This document shows positions 30,995 to 40,634 of a DNA stretch of 64,000 nt, in pieces. The notes below the pieces were generated by a model that was not told the DNA's origin, made no database searches, and saw only the letters and a program-made list of their open reading frames with translations. This stretch comes from Microcyclospora pomicola (taxonomy: Eukaryota; Ascomycota; Dothideomycetes; Capnodiales), in the NCBI GenBank assembly GCA_002786065.1, contig NHNY01000007.1, forward strand, positions 124,001-188,000, written 5' to 3'. Within the stretch, counting starts at the first letter, position 1. Each line of letters opens with the position of its first letter. Position numbers and translations under genes: made by a program.

Positions 30995-32623
30995 CTACTG
31001 CAGCAAATGGTCACGGAAATGCTTCTGATTGTTTCCCCTCTTGTCCTTGCCCCATTGGTATAGAGCTTGTGCACGCTGCTCACGCTTCTTTTCGCGCTTC
31101 TCCACCGCCCGAACTTCACGCTTCTTTGCTTCGCTGACTCCAATCATGCCAGTCCCGCCATCGGCGCGGCTGATGAGCTGTCGTCCGCGACCATTGCGTC
31201 TGTTCTCTTCGGCCTCTTCTTCTTCCGCATCAGAATCGTGGCGTCCTTGCTGGATCGCCCGCTGTTCTGCACGCTCCTCGGCAGAAGGATAGTTGCGCAG
31301 GTTCTGACGATAGTAAGCTTTCAGGCTACGGTGTCCTGCAGTGCGGCCTGACGGAAGATGCAGCTCGTAGTCGTCGTGATATACTGCCTGAGGCGTGTGA
31401 TGGGCGTGTGAATGGTATCCATCGCTGTTCTTATGCGGCCGAGTATCCTTATGTGAGTGGTGACGGTGCAGTCCAAGCTTGGCATACTGTTCGCCTCGAG
31501 GATCAACTGGCACAGAAGTGATTTCGTCGGTTGGCACGGATGAAAGTGTGCTGTCGCTTTCCCAACCATCCTCTTCGCCATCCATGTCAACGTCTTCGCC
31601 GTCTGCATTCTTCGTAGTAGTCCTGGTGGCGCGCCTGACACCCAAGCTGACCCCACCTGTCTCCACCTCGTCGTCGCTTTCATCGTCTGAATAAGTCGAA
31701 GTGAAGTCATAGAACTCCCCAAGTTCCATCTGCTCGTCCTCGGTTCCGTAAGCAATCATGCAATGGCCTCGGTCGCGCATATGGGTCTGCACGCCAGATG
31801 CGGTGTGGACAGACTTGTGGCAGAACAGGCATTGATGGAGCACTTGTATCGTCTCAGAGAGGTAGGTGAAAAGACCAGCAAGATCCACCACATAATCTCG
31901 CTCAGGAATATGGAAGCCGTGCTGACGAGTCATGTGGTGGAGGTTGAGATCCTTGGTCGGCGAGACATAGTTGCAGAACAGACATTGTGCAAAGTTGGCC
32001 TTGTGTTCAAACTCTTCATCCTCGTCGTCCTCGTCATCCTCATCTGCCGGCCCGTCAACCTTGCGTTGGCTCCCAAGGGCCTTGCTTGGAGTAGGTACGG
32101 TCGGACGACGTGGTACTGGATCTGTTGTGCCGTTCAAGTCTGCCTTCTTCAACCCCTCAGCAATCCCCTCGAACTCTTCTTCTGCATCGTCATCATGCTC
32201 TTCCGCATTGGCAGTAGCGGTGCTGCCCGTGGTGCTTGCAATTTCAATTGGATCTCCAAGCGAAAAGGTCGAGTCGGCCATACTTTCGGTCTCGTGTCCA
32301 GCTCTCGCACTGAAGCGTGCAGCGAGCAGCTTATGCTTTTGGCTTCCCAAGTGGTTGGTGTATGCATTCTGGCTGAAGTATGTCTTATCACAGGCCTCGC
32401 AGATCTTCTCGAAACTGGCACGTGCAGCCGTCGCTGCGGCGGTTGCTTTGTTGGCGAGCACCTTCTCGGCGAAAACCTCGGAAGCAAGGGGAGGAAGAGA
32501 GGCGACCTTGCGTTTGAGGTTGTACCGGTGCCAGTCGGATTGCATATGCGTTCTTTGCAGGTCGCTGGTCCGGAACGCGACCTGGCAGGTGTTGCAGGTG
32601 AAAGGATGGGCTGTGTGATTCAT
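30995..32623 (-). CDS. REI1: Rei1 pre-60S maturation factor (ZNF622 family)
   Basis: A single-exon protein of 542 residues. Four C2H2-type fingers are visible. The first is FTCNTCQVAFRTSDLQRTHMQSDWH (9-33) and the second CEACDKTYFSQNAYTNHLGSQKH (about 75-97). The third is CLFCNYVSPTKDLNLHHMTRQHGF followed by the family motif IPERDYVVDLAGLFTYL (about 215-258). The fourth is CLFCHKSVHTASGVQTHMRDRGHCMI (about 267-292). The basic C-terminus (KKREVRAVEKREKKREQRAQ ... NQKHFRDHLLQ) is the tail that, in yeast Rei1, inserts into the peptide exit tunnel. Rei1 acts in the cytoplasm, with Jjj1, to release Arx1-Alb1 from late 60S particles. The gene is divergent from SAF4 across about 590 bp. Confidence 0.95.
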   Translation of the reverse strand: MNHTAHPFTCNTCQVAFRTSDLQRTHMQSDWHRYNLKRKVASLPPLASEVFAEKVLANKATAAATAARASFEKICEACDKTYFSQNAYTNHLGSQKHKLLAARFSARAGHETESMADSTFSLGDPIEIASTTGSTATANAEEHDDDAEEEFEGIAEGLKKADLNGTTDPVPRRPTVPTPSKALGSQRKVDGPADEDDEDDEDEEFEHKANFAQCLFCNYVSPTKDLNLHHMTRQHGFHIPERDYVVDLAGLFTYLSETIQVLHQCLFCHKSVHTASGVQTHMRDRGHCMIAYGTEDEQMELGEFYDFTSTYSDDESDDEVETGGVSLGVRRATRTTTKNADGEDVDMDGEEDGWESDSTLSSVPTDEITSVPVDPRGEQYAKLGLHRHHSHKDTRPHKNSDGYHSHAHHTPQAVYHDDYELHLPSGRTAGHRSLKAYYRQNLRNYPSAEERAEQRAIQQGRHDSDAEEEEAEENRRNGRGRQLISRADGGTGMIGVSEAKKREVRAVEKREKKREQRAQALYQWGKDKRGNNQKHFRDHLLQ

Positions 32624-33213
32624 GTTTGCGAAATCTTGCCTTTGGCAAATCGCTTCGGGAATGTGTGTTTAGTCTCCGTGACTAACTCTCGGTACTTGCT
32701 CACGTTCGATCTTTGTGTTTGGAAAGAAAGTATGTCAGGTCTCGACTTTGAGGTGGCGTGAAGATTGCAGAGGGTTCGACTGATTGATAAGTCACCCATA
32801 CCACCTCAGAGGACGAAATTTAGGTGAAGCAAATGACGCACTTGCGAACCCAATCTTATCTTTACATAAGCAGGCCTTGAGGCATCTGCCGGAATAGGTA
32901 TATTGTGGCGAACACCATTGGAAACGAGTCTCCGACCGTCTGGAATAAAGACTCATAACACTCTGACGACTAGAACAGTCTGCATGTAGTCGATGTCAGG
33001 CTGCTCGCAATTGGCGGTCTGAACAATCACCTTTATGTGTACCCCAAGGCATTCAGGATTAGCTATTGTCACGTGATGGTCTTATGTCAGCATTGAGCTT
33101 CACGTTGCCAGCATTTACTGCAGTACAGGCTGCTCATCCTTTCTGAAACTGGGTCAATCCCAACTTTCCCATCTCGTGCAGACCGTGCCTGGTGCACGTC
33201 CACCACCGCAGCC
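32624..33213. promoter_or_regulatory. shared divergent promoter REI1 / SAF4
   Basis: 590 bp between two divergent start codons. It includes CTTATCT (32857-32863), a GATA-type site in reverse, and TGTCACGTGATG at 33067-33078 with a CACGTG E-box. Regulatory meaning is inference. Confidence 0.35.
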
Positions 33214-34125
33214 ATGCAGGGCTTCAACATGGGCCGGTACATCCCTCCAGAGCTGGAGGGAACCTCGTCCGGCAACCAGATCCACAAGCGGCGCGCGCCA
33301 GGCACGCTGCGCAAGGATGGCACGCAGACCGTACGCTTCGAGCTCCCCTACGCCGTCTGGTGCCACACGTGTAAGCCCGCGGCGATCATCGGGCAGGGGG
33401 TGCGATTCAACGCGATCAAGACGAAATGCGGCTACTACTACAGCACGCCGATCTGGAGCTTCCAACTCAAGCATGTGGCGTGCGGCGGCACGATTGAGAT
33501 CCGCACGGATCCGAAGAATACCGCATATGTCGTGGTGGCGGGCGGAAAAGCGAGGGATTACGGGGATGACAATGATCGGATACGTGAGGGTGAGGGAGGG
33601 GTGCCGATCTTGACGGCGGAGGAGCGCGAGCGGCGGAGGGAGGATGCGTTCGCGCAGCTAGAGGGGCGGGTCGAGGAGAAGGTGCTTGTCAAGGATAATG
33701 CGAAGCGGATCGAAGAGTTGTATCGCGCCAAAGAGAGGGACTGGGATGATCCCTGGTCGGCGAACAGGAGGGTTCGAGCGAGCTTCAGACATGAACGCAA
33801 AGTGCGGAAAAGGGAGGAGGAAGCCACTGAGTCGCTGAAGGAACGATTGGGAACAGACATCGAGCTTCTACCGGGGTCTGAAGACGACGCGAGGAGAGCG
33901 CGGCTAGTCGAGTTCGGTGGCAGCATCAGCGAGCCCGACCCCGAAGTGTTGGCCGCCGGGTCGAAAGCGTTATTCGCCAAGCCACCGCCTCGAGTGCCCC
34001 TCGCGAGGTCCAAGATCAGCAAGCCGGTCAAGGTCTCGGCGAAAGATCTGCTACGAAATCAGCTTGTGAACAGTACGCGAGCAGCGATCAACCCATTCGG
34101 AAGCATGGGCAAGACGAAGTCTTGA
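33214..34125 (+). CDS. saf4: CWC16/Yju2-family splicing factor, Saf4/CCDC130 type
   Basis: A single-exon protein of 303 residues. The start MQGFNMGRYIPPE is the conserved beginning of fungal CCDC130-type members. The core zinc-binding domain reads VRFELPYAVWCHTC..., then GQGVRFNAIKTKCGYYYSTPIWSFQLKHVACGGTIEIRTDP and YVVVAGGKARDY. The second cysteine pair is C-G-G rather than C-x-x-C. The rest is helical and basic with a disordered tail. Yju2-family proteins join the spliceosome at the catalytic steps. Fission-yeast Saf4 and human CCDC130 are the minor or accessory members, acting with the Prp19 complex. I favour Saf4 over Yju2 because of the MQGFNMGRYIPPE start and the gap around residues 55-60; true Yju2 starts MSERKVLNKYYPPDFDP-like. 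Confidence 0.85.
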   Translation: MQGFNMGRYIPPELEGTSSGNQIHKRRAPGTLRKDGTQTVRFELPYAVWCHTCKPAAIIGQGVRFNAIKTKCGYYYSTPIWSFQLKHVACGGTIEIRTDPKNTAYVVVAGGKARDYGDDNDRIREGEGGVPILTAEERERRREDAFAQLEGRVEEKVLVKDNAKRIEELYRAKERDWDDPWSANRRVRASFRHERKVRKREEEATESLKERLGTDIELLPGSEDDARRARLVEFGGSISEPDPEVLAAGSKALFAKPPPRVPLARSKISKPVKVSAKDLLRNQLVNSTRAAINPFGSMGKTKS

Positions 34126-34680
34126 TCACTTGGCGGGAGGGTTGACTTGAGAGTCGACTTGACTTTTTCCTGCGTGCAAGCGCGGCGTTTACGGGGCTAT
34201 TGGGTTTCTACTGTAATGTGTTACGAATGAACGACTGCATCTGTTCTTACTGGACAGGAAATGGAACATACACGTTGGACGCAGGCTCAGCATACGACTA
34301 TCTCTAGGTCACAGTTGCCTGGGGACGTTTTAGCATTGTTGGAACATGGTAACTGTATGATAAGGGTATGACTGCACGGAACATGATAATCCGAGTCCGA
34401 GCAAGGATTGAGTCTCAATAATCGACACCAAATTCCTCACTTCCATCTTCCTCAGCGAACTGATGTGAACGACACCCTAAGAAAGAACTCGATGTATACC
34501 ATAGAGTAGTACGCATGTACAGGGACAATATAGACACCTATCTTCCGGAACACAGTGCACACTTACAATCACAGCCTCCTAAGCCCCCACCATCCAATCG
34601 CAGCCAGGGTATCATAGCCAATTCAGACCCGGCCCATCCAAGTCCTACCCAACCCAAATTTCATCGTGACCATTTTCGCC
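34126..34680. other. convergent 3' intergenic region
   Basis: About 555 bp between the stop codons of SAF4 (+) and the GH64-like gene (-). It holds only short frames. Confidence 0.5.
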
Positions 34681-36288
34681 TCACTTCTGTACATACGCAT
34701 TGTTGCCGCCGACCGCAAGGGTCATGCTGACGGCGTTGGAGGAGAAGACGGCACCCTCCTGCGGTACGCCACCGTCAGGAGTCACGTCGTCGTAGGGAAA
34801 GGCATAGCCTTTGCCGTCGAGGTTGGCGGCGTGGACGATGCGGGCGTAGTGCTGCGAGGACTGTCAGCTGGTTTGATCTGGCATGCGTTCGTCTTTCAAC
34901 GGGTAGAGTTGGCTTACGTTGGTCGCCGCAGCAGTGTAGTACTGCGTCGCGGAGGTTCCGTTGGGAGTGCTGTTGCCGCTCGCCAGGAGTAAGGTGCTGC
35001 GATTGAAGGCTGCGGCTAGACGTGGGATGATCACGTTCGTCTCGGCGTTGCTACCGGTGGCGAAGGGGCCGCTGGAGCAAGAGAAGATGTCTTTGGAGGT
35101 CGGTTTGGCGAAAGTGCCTCCGGCGCCAAAGTCCAAGGCGCCAGCGGAGTTGGTCTGACCGTTCACGTTGCCGTACCCGGCTTGGGTGTCGATGGTCAGG
35201 GGCTTAGACTTGTACGTGGCGTATACTTGGTTGACGTAATCGGTGTATAGAGTGTCAAACCAGGTTGGGTTGAGCAAAATACCCGAGTTTGGAGACAGCG
35301 CACGCAAGTTCTGGCCATTCTTGGTGACGATCAGGGACGACCAATGGCGGTTGTCTTTGGCTGTTTGCGCCTTCAGACCAGTACAGATGGTATCAAGCCC
35401 ATTGGCTGGCAAGCCTGAGACGTGTTGAGTGGCGCCTGAGTTGTCCGTAAGCGTGAGTGAGATGGGAGCGCCTACGAAGTCGACGTAGGATATGTTGGCG
35501 AAGACTAAAACTTCTGTTAGAGTTGAAGGCACATAAGAACGCATTTCTGGTTCGAATACATGCCCTGACTGGAGTTATACGTGAACTGTGCTAGCGAATC
35601 AGCATATCATTCCACCTACACTGATGTAAGATACACTGTACTGACCTCAGCAAACCCAAAATTGGTGTTGATGTTTGGATCACTCTGATTGAACACGCTC
35701 GGCTCTACAAGACCTGGTCCAGGGTTGAGATGAAAGACCAATGGTGCGTCAATCGACATCCAGACTCGACCTCCAGCTAGTCTTGGAATGGTTGCTGTGA
35801 CAGTGTTTCCTGGTGCGCCGAGAGGAATGGAGACATTCTGAGACAAAGCAGTACCGTTTGCGGATGGGCTGGCAGGATAATAAGCTGTCTTGGCGTCCGA
35901 TTGGAGCAGGAACAGGGAGTTGTTATGATCGAGTGCCGTCCCAGCTTGGATTCAGATCAGTATGCGGCACAAGCTACTGATTCCTGGTTGACCTACTGAT
36001 GTATGCGTACACATTGCTGGAGTTGGATTGGTTTTGTAGCAGTACCGTGAGCATACCGCTGCTAGTAGCAGGCGTTGTCGCGGCTGTTGCGCGTTCTTCT
36101 GCAAGTGGCTGCTGTTCAGTGTTCTCTTTCGCAGCAACAGGAGTATCCGTCGTCTGTTTAGGAGTCGGTTCCTGGGTGGAAGGCTGACTGGGAGCGATCT
36201 CTGCAGGTTTTGACTGCGCTGCAGACTGAGGACTATCAGCGGTCTTCTTCTTGAACAGTTGCCTAATGCGGTCTTTGAGAGAAGGCAT
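34681..36288 (-). CDS. GH64 beta-1,3-glucanase-like protein without signal peptide
   Basis: Five exons (36288-35997, 35944-35646, 35585-35570, 35504-34918, 34851-34681) sum to exactly 455 codons, giving 454 residues. The introns are 52, 60, 65 and 66 bp and exon 3 is only 16 bp. Residues 1-75 are basic then low complexity (MPSLKDRIRQLFKKK followed by Ala/Pro/Gln/Thr-rich sequence) and contain no signal peptide. The GH64 thaumatin-like-protein fold then runs from SGMLTVLLQNQSNSSNVYAYI to the end. Landmarks are LFLLQSDAKTAYYP, RVWMSIDAPLVFHLNPGPGLVEPS, FTYN...ANISYVDFVGAPISLTLTDN and the C-terminal GKGYAFPYDDVTPDGG. GH64 enzymes release oligosaccharides from beta-1,3-glucan. The lack of a leader together with a basic amphipathic N-terminus suggests an intracellular or unconventionally exported protein; that is inference. 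Confidence 0.88.
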
Positions 36289-37732
36289 GTTGAATAAGAA
36301 TATGGACTGTTGGTATTGATATCCTACCCAAAGCTAGGACTGTAGTGTCAACACAGACAGGAAGTCGATCGCAAAAGTATTAAGACTGGTTGAGCGCAAT
36401 GGCAGGATAAGGTAAATAAGGTATATTGATCTCAGGAAGTCGATCGAGTGAGAAGCTGGAGCTAGATGGTGCAATGGCATGCCGCTATCGCCCATAATAT
36501 AGTTCTCACCTAGGGACAGTACGTCTGGACATCCGGTCTAAGCTTGTCAAGCTTTTCGCATTGTAGAGAGTACTTTCCCCATAGAATAAGCCATCTGATG
36601 CTGCCACAAGGCCGCTCGCATCCATCGCATGCACATCGTTCTGATACGCCAGACGGCTCAACATCGCGTCACACTGGTCGAAAAATCGAGCTATGATGTC
36701 GAGATCATCGCTGTGCTAGAAGCCCATTCGACAAGGAAGGTGACGTGCGTTCTCTCCAAGTGTCTTAACGCGAATTTTACCATCAAACTAGTTTAGTGAT
36801 GCGCCGGGATGACCGGCTACTCGGTTGATTGGGCGGCGTGTTGGGAGCATCACCCATATCCTAACCACCCAGCTCCAGCAGGAGTTGTTGTATGGATGTG
36901 TTCCTGCATCGGGTCGTCAATCCATGCGTCTGGTGACATTGTCTGCTGCTTCCATGCATGCGGATTTTGCGGGACTCAGACATGATGAGGCATGATACTT
37001 TATGTACCTTCGCGAAAAGCGTATCCAAGTACTTTTGACGGACAGACGTAGTGATGGATGGCAAATGGTGGGTTCAAGACCTGAGACACGAGGTCACGAT
37101 CCACCACCATCTTATGCACACGAGTCACGACCATCAGATCTGGCAGGGTCGGACACGGCATCTGATTCAGCCTATGGTCCGACTGAGTCTACATCATACT
37201 TTACACCTCACTGAATACCCAGGCAGCGCACCCTTAGAGGTTGGCAAAACCTTTTCGTTGGACTAGGCCATCTGGCAAGTCGTGCATAGGACTGTGAAGC
37301 TGACACCTAGATGCTCTTTAATCTCCCTACGAGGTTCCATCACCTCAAGGACTTCGGCAGCTTCAAAGCACCAGGAATCATTGATGTGGTGATGGGTCCG
37401 AACCCCCGAATACACATCTGATACTGTCAGTTGACATGGCACATGGGTTAGTACATGTAGGGCGTGCATGTACTGGCGACGGCGGATCATGGTTGCTAAG
37501 CCAGTGACCAACGAGGTGCAAATCCTTTGGAATCTAGTAACGGGCACATTATAACGATACCTCGTCCGCTACTGCATGGGATCTGGTAGAAGAACTGCTC
37601 CCTGATACCGAACGTTCAGTACTGCTTGGGCTTCATTTCAGAACATTACCACTTTCTCCGACATGTTACTCCAAGACGTCTTCCAGAATCTCTAAGCTTG
37701 TTTTTCGTAACATTAGCCCGCCAGGACGCACG
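36289..37732. other. 1.4-kb intergenic stretch, no gene recognised
   Basis: It separates the GH64-like gene (-) from the broken transporter (+). Open frames are short and without motif. A TACATGTA palindrome lies at 37452-37459. No terminal repeats or transposase fragments seen. Confidence 0.4.
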
Positions 37733-39615
37733 ATGGCAGCAGACATTGAAAATCAGTGCGACGCATCTGCCGCCACACCGTTCGTCGGAAAATAAGACAA
37801 GCAGCGTGCACACTCTCACCTCTGTCTCCCATCGTAATTCGTCGATCGCAGGCTTTCGTTTGGCCAATGTCCCGGTCAACCTCACCTGTGCTCAAGTCGT
37901 CAACAGCTTTGCTACTGGACTTCTGACCGTGGCCATTCAGTCATTGCTCGAGACATCGGTCTTGCGGTGGAACTGGTCTTTTGGTGCGCTGCTTTAGCAC
38001 TCGATTCCATCTGGTCTCCCTGAACTCGCTGACATCACAATCTAGGCTTCAAGCCGTCTACTCGCATGTATTGAAGTCCATCATGAAGCCTTGGAGCTGA
38101 ACTGACCTTTTCCCTTATAGCCTGACTTGTACTTGTGCCCTCATTCCTTTCGGTGCCATATCAGATGTCTTTGACGCGAAAAAGACTTTCTTGCTCGGCT
38201 GCACTCTTCTCTGCGCCATGAACGTTGCTTGCGGTAGATCAGGGGCTGGTGGCGAGCTGATTGCGTTCCGGTCCTGTCTCGGTATCGGTACTGCCATGTG
38301 CATTCCCACAGCCATCAGCATGATCAGCCGGGTCGTCGCTGTAATAGATGAAACTGAATCACAGCAAGTTCTTCCTGATGGTCTGCGCCGTCAGATTGAA
38401 AGAGAGACACACCGAAGGAAGACGCTACGATCGCTTGGACTTGCGATGCAGGGCCTCGGTCTCCCTCTGGGCTTTTCTCTTGGGTTGATGCTTGGGGGAT
38501 TCTTTGCCGACTCCAGCTTGACCTGGCGATTTGCATTCTACCTCAATGCTGGAATTAATGCCATTATAGTCGTTCACGGCCTACTTGTACTTCCGGACGA
38601 TCCACCGAAAAAGTCCTCGATGACTATTATCTTTGATAAGCTAGACATCGTTGGTGCTCTGTTGTCCGTGGCTGTTTTGTGTACTGTACTCACAGCCCTT
38701 GCGTACGCTTACACCCTCATGAGTGTCTCATATTGCAGACTGCGTGCTAATCTCTTGTAGCTTTGTGGCTTCGGACCCAGCGAACATCCGCAAAGCTCGT
38801 TTCATTGCCCTCATTATCACAGCGGTCGTCCTCATTCCTTTGTTCCCATATTGGATGCGATTTAGAGCTGCCAAAGGCAAGACTGCTCTCATTCCAAATC
38901 ACATGTGGTCGAACAAGATATTCTGATTTGTATGCCTGATGGTGTTCCTGTCTTGGGCAGCCGTTCAATCGTTCGAGATCTTCATGAGTCTATTGTGAGA
39001 CGATGTGTAACCTTCCAAAGTCGAGCAAGACGCTGATCCTGCTACAGTTACCAGAAAGTCCAACTACTGAGTGCTCAGCAAGCTTCAGTACGATTTATAC
39101 CAGACGTTGTTCTGGGTATCATCATCAACCTATTGACTGGCTTAGGCTTGGCCAGAGTGTATGTGTATACCCTGACACTTGCTGCATGCCTGATCAGCTG
39201 CTCCGCGCCATTGATCATGGCTCTGGTGAATCCTGCTTGGTCGTACTGGTACGCGATCTTCTGGGCCGTCCTCCTCAGCCCTGTCAGTATCGATGTGCTG
39301 TTCACCGTCGGAGCTACTCTGATCACCTCGACATTCCCGGCAGATCGGCAAGCGATGGGCGATGCGGTCTTCAGCACTTCCATGCAGCTCGGAGTATCCT
39401 TGGGACTTGCGATCTTCGCCGTCATTTCCTCAGCGGTATCAAACTCGGATGCCCATAGTAGTGACCCCGAGTCAGACTCGACGGATCGTCTGCATGGTTA
39501 CCGAGCTGTTTTCTGGACCATGTTTGCTTTCAGCGTTCTATCTTTGGCGATCGGAACGGCGTCTCTGCGCAACATTGCCGATCTTGGGATAGGGAAGAAG
39601 TGGCCAAACAAATGA
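37733..39615 (+). pseudogene. major facilitator superfamily transporter, probably inactivated
   Basis: Remains of a fungal MFS drug-type (DHA2-like, 14-helix) transporter. The recognisable path starts at RLANVPVNLTCAQVVNSFATGLLTVAI (near 37,860). It then runs through VELVFW, IPFGAISDVFDAKKTFLLGC, RSCLGIGTAMCIP, PLGFSLGLMLGGFFADSSLTWRFAFYLNAGINA, IRKARFIALIITAVVLIP, LMVFLSWAAVQSFEIF and finally VFWTMFAFSVLSLAIG. GT-AG introns at about 37986-38047, 38704-38762 and 38997-39047 keep frame. One junction near 38081-38119 needs a GC donor. Two lesions remain: a one-base frame slip near 37945-37950, before the RDIGL segment, and an in-frame TGA at 38924-38926 between NKIF and FVCLMVF, within an otherwise conserved helix. 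The 5' end is uncertain; an ATG at 37733 is only a candidate. Good conservation elsewhere suggests recent loss, or sequence errors. Confidence 0.72.
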
Positions 39616-40047
39616 GAGACTATCCACTTGTAAGCCAGTTGCGGAAGTGTATATGTAGCTGCCAGTCAAATATGAGATATGTGCCAGGTGATGTGGCTGG
39701 CCCTCTGGTCACGACAAGCATCCCACATGAGCGCCCCGATTGTGCATCTTGCAAGTACCTTTACATTCTAGGCATACACATCGACGGCGCTAATTGGAGA
39801 CAGTCCTACCTTATCCCCGTAGTCAATGTCGGAGGAGTGTCTAAGGCAGCACCTTTCCCATTGAACTGTAATGAAGGCGGCAGCTTTCTAGACGTCCACA
39901 TGCAGTGAGGCACAGCACCTGGGCGATAGCCGCACATCTGTGATCAAAAGACGGAGTGAACCATCATATCGGTAGCTCTCCCACAACATCGAACCCTGAA
40001 CGAAAGACAAAATTACTGCATTCTGCAACCATCTAGGACAACATCGT
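39616..40047. other. intergenic, promoter of the small fungal protein
   Basis: About 430 bp between the transporter remnant and the small protein gene, same strand. No gene seen. Confidence 0.45.
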
Positions 40048-40473
40048 ATGAACAAGTTTCCATACTCGAACCTCACCACTAACGTCCCATACAAGACCAT
40101 GTCCTACAACGTCTACCTCGTCGAATCGGCCGGCATGCCCCAAGACCACCACGCCATCTTCGTCGAGACCAACAGCGACCACTCCGGCTGGATCTACCAG
40201 GTCACCGGCAATATTCAGATGGGCATGATCTACGAGGATAAGTCTGGCGTGAAGCCGGAGGACGACGCGACTTATCAGGGCAAGACTCTCATCGGCACGG
40301 TCTCCGTGGCGGATTATCCGCGTGTGAAAGGCATTTGCGAGTCGGTGGCTGTGCCGAAGAAGCAGTTCCAGGGTCCCCGACGGTTGTATCCTGACGAGCC
40401 TCTGCGTCGTTGTCAGGAATGGACGAAGGATGCGGTCGAGGCGTTGCGGGATGCACAGGTCCTTGTAGCTTGA
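40048..40473 (+). CDS. small conserved fungal protein, function unknown
   Basis: A single-exon protein of 141 residues from the ATG at 40048, or 124 from the ATG at 40099, which starts MSYNVYLVESAG and looks the better start. Landmarks are GMPQDHHAIFVETNSDHSGWIYQVTGNIQMGMIYEDK and PKKQFQGPRRLYPDEPLRRCQEWTKDAVEAL. I recall the same pattern (an HHAIFVE strand, then a VTGNIQ strand, then LYPDEPLRRCQEWT) in many uncharacterised fungal proteins. A histidine, a cysteine and acidic residues are conserved in my memory, and the layout (short alpha/beta domain with His near the start and Cys near the end) could suit a papain-like or NlpC-like fold. That is speculation. No signal peptide or membrane segment. 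Confidence 0.75.
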   Translation: MNKFPYSNLTTNVPYKTMSYNVYLVESAGMPQDHHAIFVETNSDHSGWIYQVTGNIQMGMIYEDKSGVKPEDDATYQGKTLIGTVSVADYPRVKGICESVAVPKKQFQGPRRLYPDEPLRRCQEWTKDAVEALRDAQVLVA

Positions 40474-40634
40474 AAAGTCGTCGGGTGATGCAATTCCCAC
40501 TTGATGATCAAAGCTGCCTTACAGTCACATTGCTTTGGAGAGTCAAACACAGTTCAAGTGTAGTTGGAAGCGAACGACTCATTCCTCATAAGCGAAACCT
40601 TAGAATCTTCCAATACACCACATCACTTGCCGTT

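Noticed and set aside
36289-37732. transposon remnant beside the broken transporter
   Set aside because: No terminal inverted or direct repeats, transposase or reverse-transcriptase motifs were found.
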